A stretch of 64,000 bases of DNA from Pseudomonas neuropathica (GTDB lineage: Bacteria > Pseudomonadota > Gammaproteobacteria > Pseudomonadales > Pseudomonadaceae). Below the pieces are notes generated by a model. That model did no database searches and was not told where the DNA came from. It saw nothing but the letters and a program-made list of their open reading frames with translations. The stretch is taken from assembly GCF_015461835.1 (NCBI RefSeq), contig NZ_JACOPX010000003.1, positions 62,001 to 126,000 on the forward strand, given 5' to 3'. This document shows positions 27,991-37,508 of the stretch, in pieces. Position numbers and translations under genes: made by a program. The stretch's first letter is position 1. Every line of letters begins with the position of its first letter.

Positions 27991-30900
27991 TCAAATCCCT
28001 TCGAAATGCCGCAGGACAATGGACTGTGCAGTGATTCTGGAATCGAGCAGGGTCGGGTCGTCAGCGTGAGTCAGCTTGCGATGCGCCGGCAGTTTCAGGT
28101 GAGCCCTTTCGAATTGACGCAAAGGCCGGGTCGCCGAGCGGTAATGGAAATGCACGTACCAGAGTAATTGCGCAGGCTCCTGCGTGAGATTCCAGACCTC
28201 ATATTCCTGCAGGTAGTTGGGGCGACCCTGATGATCCGCCAGTTGCCGGATCGCAAGGGGTTTACGGATCTCCACCGCGTTTTGACCGATGAGGTCATCA
28301 AGCATGCCGTCGGTAGGCTTTTGACTGGTCAATGAGTGTTGGGTGCGCAAGGTACGGCCTTCGACGATCAGCTCGGCGGCCTGATCGCGCAATTGCTGGA
28401 TGATCGGTTGCTCTGCCGACTTGGCAACGATACCGTCGGCACGGCTGGTGAGTTCACTCGCCTGACTGTCCATCATGTGTTGCAGGTCGACGGGGAGCAT
28501 GCCGCGGTTGGCGTTGCTCTGCACCGTGGCGCGGTAAGTGGCCACGTTCTCCAGACGTTGCTGTGCCTCAGTTACCAGGGTGGCCAGACTCAGCTCGGCG
28601 GGGGAGGGAACTGCCAGGTTTTGCGGGTTGGTCAGGCGCATGACGCCATCGGCGCCTTGTTCCCAGATTTCTTCATAACCTCCAATCCCGGTACTTCTGT
28701 ATTGACGGGTGTTGGTCACGTTGTCCCATTGCTCCACGCCATGGCGCAATTGGTTGTCATCCGTGATGAACACGCGCTGCAGAGGTTGCCCCGCGACCCT
28801 CGGTTCAGGTGGCTTGTTGATTGCGGCACGCGCTCGATCCGCCATGCGATCAATGCCTTCGAGCAAGGGCTCGACTACGTCCAGATGAAAGAATTGCGGA
28901 TAGCTGGCGGTCCATACCGCCATCTCGCGCCGATACTCGACGCAAGCGTCGATGCTTTCCTGAAGAATGCTTTTACGTTGGGCGGTCGTATTCTGCATGT
29001 TCGGCAGGTTGTACTGGCGGTACAGACGCAGATCGATTTTGTTGCGCAGGGGCGCTGCCATCGTCTCAAAATAGCGCCACGAGGCATCGTCGGGGCTGCC
29101 GGTTTTTCTGACAATTTCCAGGCGTTGGGAGGTTTTCATGTACAGCAACACGGCTTCACTGTGACGACTGTTCGTGTTATCGACCAGCGCCGAAATTTTC
29201 GGCCGGTCTTTAGCCAGCATGCGTTCATACCAGTGATTGACCTGATCCTTGAGTTCGCCCAATTGATCGAGCTGGTTGATGATCTCGACACGAAACCGGT
29301 GTATGTCTTCAAAGTGTTTCAAACGTTCAGCCACAGCATCACCCGGCAACGCATTGTGTAGCTCCTTCAATCGGTTGATTGCTCGTGTCATGCCATCAAT
29401 TTTATGCCACAGGTGAAAGACGCGTCGCCGGTAACGTTCAGTCAACAGCCATGCGGTCCTGCTTTGCATCTGGGCGACAGCCCTGCGTTTTCTGCCCTGG
29501 GTCAGCGTAGTCAACTCGGTCAACGCCTCATAACGCTGCCTGGCCAATTGGATATCGCCCACGCAAGCGGCTTCGACCGCTGGCAACATGGTCAGGCGTT
29601 GCGCGTCCGTGGCTGCGGCGTAGGCATTGATCACCCGGTCACTTTTTGCTCCCCTGCGTTGCAATTGGAGGGCCAGTTCGTCAGCCTCGGCGGTCAGTTG
29701 ATGGTGACGGCGGAAGTGTCGATCCACCAGCCAGCGCGGCAAGCGTTGGCGAATCACCGGCGGCCAGTAAGGGTCGAGCGTATCGGCGACACGCCCGACG
29801 ACATTGCCGCCTCCCACCACGGCGCCTTCAAGGGCTGTACCGTGGACGCCGAACCAGGTGTCCCAGTGTCCGCTTTCATCCAGTGCGATCGGCTGCTTGT
29901 AGGTTTTTCGCGAGTTGCCGGTCAGGCGCCAGCTGCGCGAATCCCGGCTCAGCTCTACCTGGTAGAGGCGACCCTGACGCTCGATGAAGTCACCGTCGGC
30001 ATGCCGGTAGATCCCGCGATAGAGGCCGTGGCCGACCGGCTCTGTGGCGGCCAGGGAAATCGGCTTTTCATATTCGTAATCCTTGAAGCGCGCCAGCACA
30101 TGCCGGGCGTGACGCTGCGACTTGATCTGCAGTGCCGCCACATTGCGCACCACCGCGTGAAGCTGACGCGCCCGCGTCAACGCACGGGTCGTCCGCGAGA
30201 GGGTCGACGCCGCGGCTTCGCCCGGAAGCAGATCCATGAACGCGTCGATCAACGACAACAGCATCGATTCGATTTCCATCAGACCGTCGGCCACATCGCC
30301 GCGCAAGAATGCGGCGGTCGCCTGATTGGCAGCGGTCCAGGCCTGGTAGAGGGCCAGCACACTACCGACGAAGGGCACCATGCCCAAGGCCATTTTGATG
30401 TAGTTGAAGGCGCGCGGGCCTTTCAGGGCGTAACGCTCGAAGAACAGCTCATCATTGGAGCGCGACGTGCCGCGATGGGCTTCGACCAAGCGTCCCATGT
30501 GCGCGTCGAGCAGGTGCGCGGCCAGCGAAGTACTGGCCGGCCAGCGCACGCCGACTTGGATAATGGCATCGAAGTTTTTTTCCACAGCCTGACCGATCCG
30601 CCGGACATGGGCCCTGACGTTGCCGTGCAAGGTCCTGCCTGCCAGGTAGTCGATCCATTTGTCAGTTGCGCACAAGGTGAACAGCCCTTTGCGCGCCGCC
30701 TCTAACGTGTCGTAGCGGCGGAAAAACTGCCCGTCGTGGCTGTCCGGCAGGTACAGGAGGGTAACGCCGCTGACCTGCTCTTGGATGAAGCAGACGCCGG
30801 ACAGCGTCACCGGGCCTTCGCGGGGGGTGTCCTTTCCGCCTACTTTCAACGACACCGGCAACAGTACCAGGCGCTTGCCGTTGGCTTGCCACGCCTGTGG

Positions 30901-33537
30901 GGTGTCGGCATCGATGGCTGTGTTCAGCAGCGCGGCTTCATCAGCGCTGAGGTGTTTTTGCAGGCGTGCATTTTCGCCCTGTATTTTCAGCATCAGGCGC
31001 CAGGGTTCGATCAGGCTTTCCCGGCGATGTTGTCTGACGAATGCCGACTCGCTGGCGGCGCCCTGAAAGGCGTCACGGATCTTCTGCTCATAGGCTTTGG
31101 GCAGGTCGAGTTCCGGCAGGACCCTGCGCAGATAGGTCAGGTTGATGCCGTTGAGCAGGCGCCTGCGATCGTTCTTGTGCGTCGCGGTGATCTCCAGACG
31201 CAGGAAGACCAGGCGTTGTGACAGCGAGTCATTGAGCACCGATTGCACGTTATCGATATTGAGCTGGGCCAGGTCCTCCAGTGACATTTTGCTGTGTGCT
31301 TTGCTGGGCACAATGTTGGTCTTCTTCCTGATGCCACCGGGCCCAGCCTCGGGCACCTGTTCGGTGGTGGTCGAATCGGGCAGTTCAACCAGGATGGAAA
31401 AGTCACCATCAAGGGAGAAATCCTTGCGCAGGCGTGCGTGCAGGTGGCGGCGGGTGAAGTCGTCACGGGGTTCCAGCGCAAGCGTCATCAGCGCGTGGCT
31501 TTGGCGCATCGCCGCAATGTACGCCTCGATGTTCTGTTTCAACTCGCTGCGCTCGCTCTCTTTGAGCGTAACCAGCCAGCCCGGCAGATGCCCGGCGAGG
31601 GTGCCGCTGCGTTGCTGTTCCTGCAGATGAGCAAAGGCCAGTTGTCTGGCGGCGTGCAGCGGAACCTGCAGATTGCCGAGGCAGCCCTGGCGCAGGATGG
31701 TCAGTGCGTCGGCCTGCTCGGGTATACCGCGCAGGGGGGTGGCTTTTGCTTCGAAGTCGGTCACCAGCTCCTTGAGGCAGTGCTGCAGTGGGTCGGTGGT
31801 GATCGGGCTCAGTTGCAGGGTCAGGTTGCTGTCGTCATCGAGAATCCTGAACACCTCGCGCGCCAGTGTCCGGCGATCGGCAAAGCGTTGCAGGCCACCG
31901 CCATTGCCCGGCCAGTAGAGCATCAGACTGGAAGTGTCCGAGAGTGCCGCCTGGCGTCCGATGACGAGTGCGCCCTTGAGCACTTCGCTCTGCGTTGTCG
32001 TGACCCCATCCCTGGTTTCGCTCAGTGACAAGATCAGGCTGGCCGCCGTGATGTCCGCGTCGCGTTCGGCCGCGACGGGGGTATCCAGCACGGCTTTGAG
32101 CAGATCGTGTTCGGCGCTGTCGAGTTGGCCCAGTGCCGCTTGCAGTCTGCCTTCGGCATACAAACCGTCCCGGTGTGCCTGACGCAGGGCACTGAACGCC
32201 GTATTGAAGGTGCTCACGTCGAGGGCCGTTTCACTGTAAAGCAGCGTTGTGGCAGCGGTGGTGCCGGCTTGTTCGGCGGTTTCCAGCGCATCGATGGCGT
32301 TCTGGCATTCTCGGTATCGAGCGCCGTCGCTGTCATCGTCTTGCAAGCGCTCAAACGCCTCGCGTTGGCGCTTGAGTGCCGCGTGGCGCACGGCCAGTGG
32401 AATCCCGGCGGACAGGCTGCCGAACAGCGGTGTTTCGTCGGTCTCGACATCGCTGGCGGAGTTGAGCGGTTTTGGCGGTGCCGCCACGATGATCGCGCTG
32501 CTGCGCTGATGATCAATCAGGTCGACATGCACCAGTGAGCGCGCGCCATGCGCCCTGAGCCCGGGATGGCCTTTGTTGGTATTGCTCAAGGCGTCGAGCT
32601 GCGCGTGGTGACGGTCGGCGAACAGATCGCTGGCGCCAGTGACCATCGGGTCAAGCGCTGCGCTGTAGTCAACGCGAAGGATGTCCTTGGGCAGTCCGGT
32701 GGGAATCTGTACCTCGCTGGTCAGCCACGTCTGCATGTCTGCGCGGGTGGTGAAGGCCTGGATCGATGTGGCGTTTCCGGGCAGATAAAGCAAAGGCGCC
32801 GCCGTGGCCAAATTGCCGACGCTGACGACCCATGCACCGGGGAGTTTGATTTTGCTGTCGTTGCTCAGCACCAGGGCCAACTTTTCCGTGTGCACAGGTT
32901 GACCCTCGATTGTCAGCGCGTCAGCACCTGAATCAATGATCAGTTGCAGCGTTTTGAGTTGCGCTGGGGTAATCGTCTGATGGGCGAGAGCCATGTGTGC
33001 AGTGGCTTCGAAATGCTCGCGGTAAAGCTGCGTGGCGCGGGTACGTCGCGACACCGGTGTGCGCGGCGCTCGCGCGTCCCAGAATTCTGCCCAGCGAATC
33101 TCGTGGCATTTGCGCGGGTCGAGGGCTTTGAGTTTTTTCAGGAGCTGCAGGGGCTTCAGAGTGGATAACAGATGGCCCGCGCGGATACCGGTGAGGACAC
33201 AACGCTGATCCAGATCGGTTTCCAGTGTCGGGTGTTGAACGACAAAGGCACAGGCGTCGGTGAGGCTGACGATGTGCTCCGGCTGGTCAGCGGTGGCCGC
33301 AAAGCGCAGTCCGGTCTTTTCGCCGTCCAGTTGCAGTTGTTGGCGCAGCAATTCATTGACGCTGTCGCGCAGGGCCGGGCTGGCGGCAAACAAATCGCGC
33401 AAACCCTCGCTGCTGGCGCGCCAGCGTTGGCAAGCCTGCAGCAGCAGGCTGTCATCAATCGTTTTCGGCAGCAGTTCGACGGTCTCGGGCAACGGTGACG
33501 GTGCGGGGAGCTCATCCAGAATAAGGCGCTCGAGCAT
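27991..33537 (-). CDS. giant DUF6543 / dermonecrotic-toxin-domain protein
   Basis: 1848 residues, one of the longest single reading frames here. Near residues 150-185 it has WAEFWDARAPRTPVSRRTRA, which I recognise as the hallmark of Pseudomonas DUF6543 proteins (dermonecrotic toxin domain). A central hydrophobic segment (MALGMVPFVGSVLALYQAWT, about 1050) is followed by a strongly charged helical C-terminal half of about 750 residues. No signal peptide, secretion leader or Rhs repeat is seen. Toxin activity is inferred from family naming, and no active site was identified. The start at ATG 33537 has only a weak upstream purine stretch. The N-terminal fragment at 1-2016 is the same general family. 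Confidence 0.8.
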   Translation of the reverse strand: MLERLILDELPAPSPLPETVELLPKTIDDSLLLQACQRWRASSEGLRDLFAASPALRDSVNELLRQQLQLDGEKTGLRFAATADQPEHIVSLTDACAFVVQHPTLETDLDQRCVLTGIRAGHLLSTLKPLQLLKKLKALDPRKCHEIRWAEFWDARAPRTPVSRRTRATQLYREHFEATAHMALAHQTITPAQLKTLQLIIDSGADALTIEGQPVHTEKLALVLSNDSKIKLPGAWVVSVGNLATAAPLLYLPGNATSIQAFTTRADMQTWLTSEVQIPTGLPKDILRVDYSAALDPMVTGASDLFADRHHAQLDALSNTNKGHPGLRAHGARSLVHVDLIDHQRSSAIIVAAPPKPLNSASDVETDETPLFGSLSAGIPLAVRHAALKRQREAFERLQDDDSDGARYRECQNAIDALETAEQAGTTAATTLLYSETALDVSTFNTAFSALRQAHRDGLYAEGRLQAALGQLDSAEHDLLKAVLDTPVAAERDADITAASLILSLSETRDGVTTTQSEVLKGALVIGRQAALSDTSSLMLYWPGNGGGLQRFADRRTLAREVFRILDDDSNLTLQLSPITTDPLQHCLKELVTDFEAKATPLRGIPEQADALTILRQGCLGNLQVPLHAARQLAFAHLQEQQRSGTLAGHLPGWLVTLKESERSELKQNIEAYIAAMRQSHALMTLALEPRDDFTRRHLHARLRKDFSLDGDFSILVELPDSTTTEQVPEAGPGGIRKKTNIVPSKAHSKMSLEDLAQLNIDNVQSVLNDSLSQRLVFLRLEITATHKNDRRRLLNGINLTYLRRVLPELDLPKAYEQKIRDAFQGAASESAFVRQHRRESLIEPWRLMLKIQGENARLQKHLSADEAALLNTAIDADTPQAWQANGKRLVLLPVSLKVGGKDTPREGPVTLSGVCFIQEQVSGVTLLYLPDSHDGQFFRRYDTLEAARKGLFTLCATDKWIDYLAGRTLHGNVRAHVRRIGQAVEKNFDAIIQVGVRWPASTSLAAHLLDAHMGRLVEAHRGTSRSNDELFFERYALKGPRAFNYIKMALGMVPFVGSVLALYQAWTAANQATAAFLRGDVADGLMEIESMLLSLIDAFMDLLPGEAAASTLSRTTRALTRARQLHAVVRNVAALQIKSQRHARHVLARFKDYEYEKPISLAATEPVGHGLYRGIYRHADGDFIERQGRLYQVELSRDSRSWRLTGNSRKTYKQPIALDESGHWDTWFGVHGTALEGAVVGGGNVVGRVADTLDPYWPPVIRQRLPRWLVDRHFRRHHQLTAEADELALQLQRRGAKSDRVINAYAAATDAQRLTMLPAVEAACVGDIQLARQRYEALTELTTLTQGRKRRAVAQMQSRTAWLLTERYRRRVFHLWHKIDGMTRAINRLKELHNALPGDAVAERLKHFEDIHRFRVEIINQLDQLGELKDQVNHWYERMLAKDRPKISALVDNTNSRHSEAVLLYMKTSQRLEIVRKTGSPDDASWRYFETMAAPLRNKIDLRLYRQYNLPNMQNTTAQRKSILQESIDACVEYRREMAVWTASYPQFFHLDVVEPLLEGIDRMADRARAAINKPPEPRVAGQPLQRVFITDDNQLRHGVEQWDNVTNTRQYRSTGIGGYEEIWEQGADGVMRLTNPQNLAVPSPAELSLATLVTEAQQRLENVATYRATVQSNANRGMLPVDLQHMMDSQASELTSRADGIVAKSAEQPIIQQLRDQAAELIVEGRTLRTQHSLTSQKPTDGMLDDLIGQNAVEIRKPLAIRQLADHQGRPNYLQEYEVWNLTQEPAQLLWYVHFHYRSATRPLRQFERAHLKLPAHRKLTHADDPTLLDSRITAQSIVLRHFEGI

Positions 33538-33755
33538 GGTGGCGTGACTCGCATTGGCGGGGCGGGGAATCCGTCCCTGAGCGGGTCATTCAAGAGAAAT
33601 CGCGCAAGGCGATGGCGGTACATAGATATTGTTTGCAACCACCGCCCATGACCACTCGGCACTCTTCATCAAACTGTCATCGAAGTGTGGCAGCGCGCTT
33701 GAACAAACTTCATCAGACTCGCGCTCTACTGGGGTTCTGCGTTTCGGTGTTTTTC

Positions 33756-34790
33756 ATGGTCAAGGGTTTTGTATCGGTCGCGGCTGTTCTGGTCGCGATT
33801 TTTTTCGGATCGTCGTCTTGGGCGGCGGCGCGTTGCGACGTCAATGTGCCGACCGAGCACGTTGATCTGCAGCAGGTGAGCCTGGCTTACCAGAGCATTG
33901 GTCGCGCGTCGGATCCGGCGTTGTTGCTGGTCATGGGCTTGGGTGGACAGTTGATCCACTGGCCGGACGAAGTAGTGGTTGCGCTGTGTCAGCAGGGTTT
34001 TCGGGTGATTCGCTATGACAACCGCGACGTCGGTCTGTCGACCTGGCGGCAGGCGCCGGCTGACGCCAATCTGACCTTCGAGGTGCTGCGCTACAAGCTC
34101 GGTCTGCCGGTGGCGGCGCCTTACAGCCTGACCGACATGGCAGACGACGCGCTGGGCTTGATGGACGCGTTGCACGTCGAGCAATTCCACGTGCTGGGCG
34201 CGAGCATGGGCGGGATGATTGCCCAGCACATGGCGGCGATGGCACCGCAGCGGGTCGAGAGTCTGACGTTGATCATGACCACCTCGGGCGCCGAAGGTCT
34301 GCCGGCACCAAGCGCGGCGCTGGTGCAGTTATTGTCGCGTCGCGGCGCACCGAATCGACAGGTGGCGCTGGAACAGCAGGCTGATCTGCTGGCCGCGCTG
34401 GGCAGCCCGGCGGTCACCGATGATCGCCAGGTCTTGCTGCATCAGGCTGCGCTGTCGTATGACCGCGCGTTCAATCCCGAAGGCGTGAAGCGGCAGATCA
34501 TGGCGATTCTTGCCGAGCCGAGCCGGGTGGCATTACTCAATCAGTTGCGGGTACCGACGCTGGTGGTGCATGGCACGGCGGATCCGTTGTTGCCGGTGAT
34601 GCACGGGGTTCATCTGGCGGCGCATATTCGCGGCAGCCAGTTGAAGCTGATTCCGGGGTTGGCGCATCGTTTTCAAGAGGCGTTCAAGGAGCCGTTGCTG
34701 GCGGCGGTGTTGCCGTATTTGCAGGCGCATCGTGAAGACACCTCGCATTGGGCGCAGATTGAGCCGGTGGTGGGCGGGAATCTGCTGTAG
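33756..34790 (+). CDS. secreted alpha/beta-hydrolase
   Basis: 344 residues from ATG 33756, giving a signal peptide ([20 protein letters not shown]). The start is uncertain, because in-frame ATGs at 33612 and 33648 exist and none has a good ribosome site. The alpha/beta-hydrolase fold is clear: oxyanion-side VMGLGGQ, the nucleophile elbow GASMGGM (Ser), acid-side [10 protein letters not shown] (Asp) and His in PGLAHRFQE. It hydrolyses an ester or related bond in the periplasm or outside; substrate unknown. It is divergent from the giant DUF6543 gene. Confidence 0.82.
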   Translation: MVKGFVSVAAVLVAIFFGSSSWAAARCDVNVPTEHVDLQQVSLAYQSIGRASDPALLLVMGLGGQLIHWPDEVVVALCQQGFRVIRYDNRDVGLSTWRQAPADANLTFEVLRYKLGLPVAAPYSLTDMADDALGLMDALHVEQFHVLGASMGGMIAQHMAAMAPQRVESLTLIMTTSGAEGLPAPSAALVQLLSRRGAPNRQVALEQQADLLAALGSPAVTDDRQVLLHQAALSYDRAFNPEGVKRQIMAILAEPSRVALLNQLRVPTLVVHGTADPLLPVMHGVHLAAHIRGSQLKLIPGLAHRFQEAFKEPLLAAVLPYLQAHREDTSHWAQIEPVVGGNLL

Positions 34791-34817
34791 CCCAAAGATT
34801 TGTGGTGATGGTGATGG

Positions 34818-34890
34818 CCCCTTCGCGAGCAAGCTCGCTCCCACATTTGGAATGCGTTCCCCTGTGGGAGCGAGCTTGCTCGCGAAGGGG
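34818..34890. repeat. REP pair, class GGGAGCGAGCTTGCTCGC
   Basis: Perfect 28-bp inverted arms at 34818-34845 and 34863-34890 separated by 17 bp. The right arm begins TGTGGGAGCGAGCTTGC and ends GCGAAGGGG. Same class as the pair at 39456-39545. Confidence 0.92.
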
Positions 34891-34967
34891 CATTACGGTG
34901 ACCACAAAGGTCAGGGCAGGTGTATCGTGCAAACTTTCCCGCACGATTTCCCCCCGCGAGGTGTGTG

Positions 34968-35633
34968 ATGAGTTCTGCCTTGAAAATCGATTTTGTCAGC
35001 GACGTCTCCTGCCCTTGGTGCGTCGTCGGTTTGTATGGCCTGTTAGAGGCACTGGAAATTCTGCGCAACGAAGTGCAGGCCGAGATCCGTTTTCAGCCGT
35101 TCGAACTCAATCCGAAAATGGGCGCAGACGGGCAGAACATCGCCGAGCATATTCAAGAGAAGTACGGCTCGACCCCTGAGCAATCGCAGAAAAATCGTGA
35201 AGCCATTCGTGCCCGTGGCGCTGAGCTCGGGTTTGCGTTTCGCACTGACGGCAACAGCCGTATCTACAACACTTTCGATGCGCACCGCTTGCTGCACTGG
35301 GCCGGTCTTGAAGGTGTGCAACAGCTGTTGAAAGAGGCGCTGTTCAAGGCGTATTTCAGCGATGGCGGCAATCCGTCGGATCATCGGCAACTGGTGCAGA
35401 TTGCGGAAAGTGTCGGGCTGGATCGTCAGCGTGCAGAGGCAGTTCTGGCGTCGGACGAGTTTGCCGATGAGGTGCGTGAAGAAGAGCAATTGTGGTTGCA
35501 GCGAGGGGTGAGTTCGGTGCCGACGGTGGTGTTCAACGGGCAGTACGCGGTGACGGGTGGCCAGCCGGTGGAGGCGTTTGTTGGCGCGATCCGGCAGATC
35601 ATGGCGGAGTCCAAGGGCGGGACGGTCAGCTGA
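34968..35633 (+). CDS. DsbA-family oxidoreductase (FrnE-like)
   Basis: 221 residues from ATG 34968, with GAGG upstream; an upstream in-frame ATG at 34920 lacks one. The thioredoxin-type active site is SCPWC (Cys14-Pro-Trp-Cys17) in the first beta-alpha unit. The cis-proline side is GVSSVPTVVFNG, as in FrnE/DsbA-like cytoplasmic thiol-disulfide oxidoreductases. There is no signal peptide, so it acts in the cytoplasm. Converges on glpM across repeat copy B. Confidence 0.88.
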   Translation: MSSALKIDFVSDVSCPWCVVGLYGLLEALEILRNEVQAEIRFQPFELNPKMGADGQNIAEHIQEKYGSTPEQSQKNREAIRARGAELGFAFRTDGNSRIYNTFDAHRLLHWAGLEGVQQLLKEALFKAYFSDGGNPSDHRQLVQIAESVGLDRQRAEAVLASDEFADEVREEEQLWLQRGVSSVPTVVFNGQYAVTGGQPVEAFVGAIRQIMAESKGGTVS

Positions 35634-35653
35634 TATCGGTAGGAGCCAAAAGC

Positions 35654-35829
35654 CCCTCACCCTAACCCTCTCCCGGAGGGAGAGGGGACTGACCGCGTTG
35701 TATTTGGCTATCCGCCGACCTGATGCATTGAGTCGATTATGGATTCGGTACTGCACTTTCACGTCGGCGGAGATCTTCAATATTCAGCGGTCGGCCCCCT
35801 CTCCCTCTGGGAGAGGGCTGGGGTGAGGG
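35654..35829. repeat. dispersed palindromic repeat, copy B
   Basis: About 176 bp starting CCCTCACCCTAACCCTCTCC and ending GAGAGGGCTGGGGTGAGGG. It shares GGACTGACCG and GCCGACCTG with copy A and the same end-to-end complementarity. Its last base (35829) directly precedes the glpM stop codon (35830-35832). Confidence 0.85.
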
Positions 35830-36168
35830 TCAGCTGTGTAACCGAACCCAAACCGTCACCAACACCGTAGCAGCCATCAACCACGCCACCGCCGCCACGG
35901 CCAACGAAACCTCCAGTCGCAGCCGATCCACCATCACATACAACGTCGCCAGATACACAAAGTACGGAATGATCGACCACATGCCGAACACGATCGTGGT
36001 CTTCAGATCTTCAATCGAACGCCCTTTGCCGACGATGTAATGCGCAATCAGCGCAAACGTCGGAAACAGCGGTACCAGTCCGGCTATGTAATAGTTTTTG
36101 GTTTTCGACAGCGCCGCGATGATCAGCACCACCGCTGCGCCCAACAGGGCTTTGAAAAACAGATCCAC
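35830..36168 (-). CDS. glpM: GlpM-family membrane protein
   Basis: 112 residues, four hydrophobic helices. FKALLGAAVV, YYIAGLVPLFPTFALIAHYIVG and TTIVFGMWSIIPYFVYL match what I recall of Pseudomonas GlpM. GlpM is a small inner-membrane protein, reported to affect alginate output in P. aeruginosa; its molecular role is unknown. The start lies 11 bp after the aauR stop, so it is probably co-transcribed with aauSR. In P. aeruginosa glpM follows glpD; here the aat/aau cluster separates them. Confidence 0.85.
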   Translation of the reverse strand: MDLFFKALLGAAVVLIIAALSKTKNYYIAGLVPLFPTFALIAHYIVGKGRSIEDLKTTIVFGMWSIIPYFVYLATLYVMVDRLRLEVSLAVAAVAWLMAATVLVTVWVRLHS

Positions 36169-36179
36169 ATTGTTCTCGC

Positions 36180-37508
36180 TTAATGGCTCAACCCGTACTT
36201 CTTCACTTTGTCGAACAGCGTGGTCTTGGCCATGCCCAATTCCAGGCTGGCCTGAGTCAGGTTACCGCCGCTGCGTTGCAGGGCGTCGCTGAGCAGGTTG
36301 CGCTCGAACGCTTCCACCGCTTCGGCAAACGCCAGGCCTTGTCCGCCACTGCTGGCGCCGGACTTTTTGAACGCCGGCAGGCCGAGGGCAAAACGTTCGG
36401 CGACGTTGCGCAGTTCGCGCACATTGCCTGGCCAATCGTGGCTCATCAGGTTCGACAGGGTCTGGTTGTCCAGCTCCGGCAGCGCGCGATCGAAACGCAG
36501 GGCCGACTGCTGGGTGAAGTGTTCGAACAGTTGCAGGATGTCTTCGCGGCGCTCGCGCAACGGCGGCAGTTCCAGGGTCACGACGTTGAGGCGGTAGTAC
36601 AGGTCGCTGCGAAACTCGCCAGCCTTGCTCGCTTCGTCGAGGTCGGATTTGGTTGCTGCGATCACCCGGCAATCCACGGCCACGCTCTGGTTCGAGCCGA
36701 GACGTTCGAGGGTGCGTTCCTGCAGTACGCGCAGCAGTTTGATCTGCAATGGCAGCGGCATGCTTTCCACTTCGTCGAGGAACAGCGTGCCGCCGTCGGC
36801 GTGTTCGATCTTGCCGATACGGCGTTTGCCGGCACCGGTAAAGGCGTTGGCCTCGTGGCCGAAAATCTCGCTTTCAAAAAGATTTTCCGGCAGCCCGCCG
36901 CAGTTCAGCGCGACGAATTGCTTGCTGTGGCGACGACTGAAATCGTGCAGGCAGCGGGCGACCAGTTCCTTACCGGTGCCGGTCTCGCCTTCGATCAGCA
37001 CGTTGGCCGAAGTGTCGGCGACGTTGGCAATCAGTTCGCGCAGGTTCTGCATCGCCGGCGAGCGGCCAATGATCCGCCCCTCAAGGGAGTCGCGCTCGGC
37101 CAGTTGCCGGCGCAGCGATGAGACCTCGCGGGCGAGGCTGCGTTGCTCCAGCGCCCGCCGTGCGACGTCGACCAGACGCTCCGGCGAGAACGGTTTTTCC
37201 ATGAAGTCGTAGGCGCCTTTCTGCATCGCGCCGACAGCCATGGAAATGTCGCCGTGGCCGGTGATCAACACCACCGGCAGGCTGCGATCACGTTGCTTGA
37301 GGCGGGTCAGCAGTTCGAGGCCATCGATGCCCGGCAGGCGAATGTCGCTGATGACGATGCCGGCAAAGTTGTCGCCGACGCGCTCCAGCGCTTCTTCCGC
37401 ACTGCCGACGCCGACACAGGGAATGTCTTCGAGGGTCAGCGCCTGTTGGCAGCCGAGCAGCACATGGGGGTCGTCTTCGACGATCAGCACACTAAGGTCG
37501 TGGTTCAT
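36180..37508 (-). CDS. aauR: sigma-54-dependent response regulator AauR
   Basis: 442 residues. Receiver (phospho-Asp in VISDIRLPGIDG; Lys in FMEKPF), AAA+ domain with Walker A GETGTGKE and Walker B GGTLFLDEVES, and a Fis-type HTH at the C-terminus (LTQASLELGMAKTTLFDKVKK). The sigma-54 contact loop reads NAFTGA instead of GAFTGA, with the rest of the AAA+ domain normal. The start overlaps the aauS stop (ATGA). Adjacent to the acidic-amino-acid ABC transporter, it matches the P. putida AauRS system that activates glutamate/aspartate uptake. Predicted target: the aatJ promoter. Confidence 0.88.
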   Translation of the reverse strand: MNHDLSVLIVEDDPHVLLGCQQALTLEDIPCVGVGSAEEALERVGDNFAGIVISDIRLPGIDGLELLTRLKQRDRSLPVVLITGHGDISMAVGAMQKGAYDFMEKPFSPERLVDVARRALEQRSLAREVSSLRRQLAERDSLEGRIIGRSPAMQNLRELIANVADTSANVLIEGETGTGKELVARCLHDFSRRHSKQFVALNCGGLPENLFESEIFGHEANAFTGAGKRRIGKIEHADGGTLFLDEVESMPLPLQIKLLRVLQERTLERLGSNQSVAVDCRVIAATKSDLDEASKAGEFRSDLYYRLNVVTLELPPLRERREDILQLFEHFTQQSALRFDRALPELDNQTLSNLMSHDWPGNVRELRNVAERFALGLPAFKKSGASSGGQGLAFAEAVEAFERNLLSDALQRSGGNLTQASLELGMAKTTLFDKVKKYGLSH

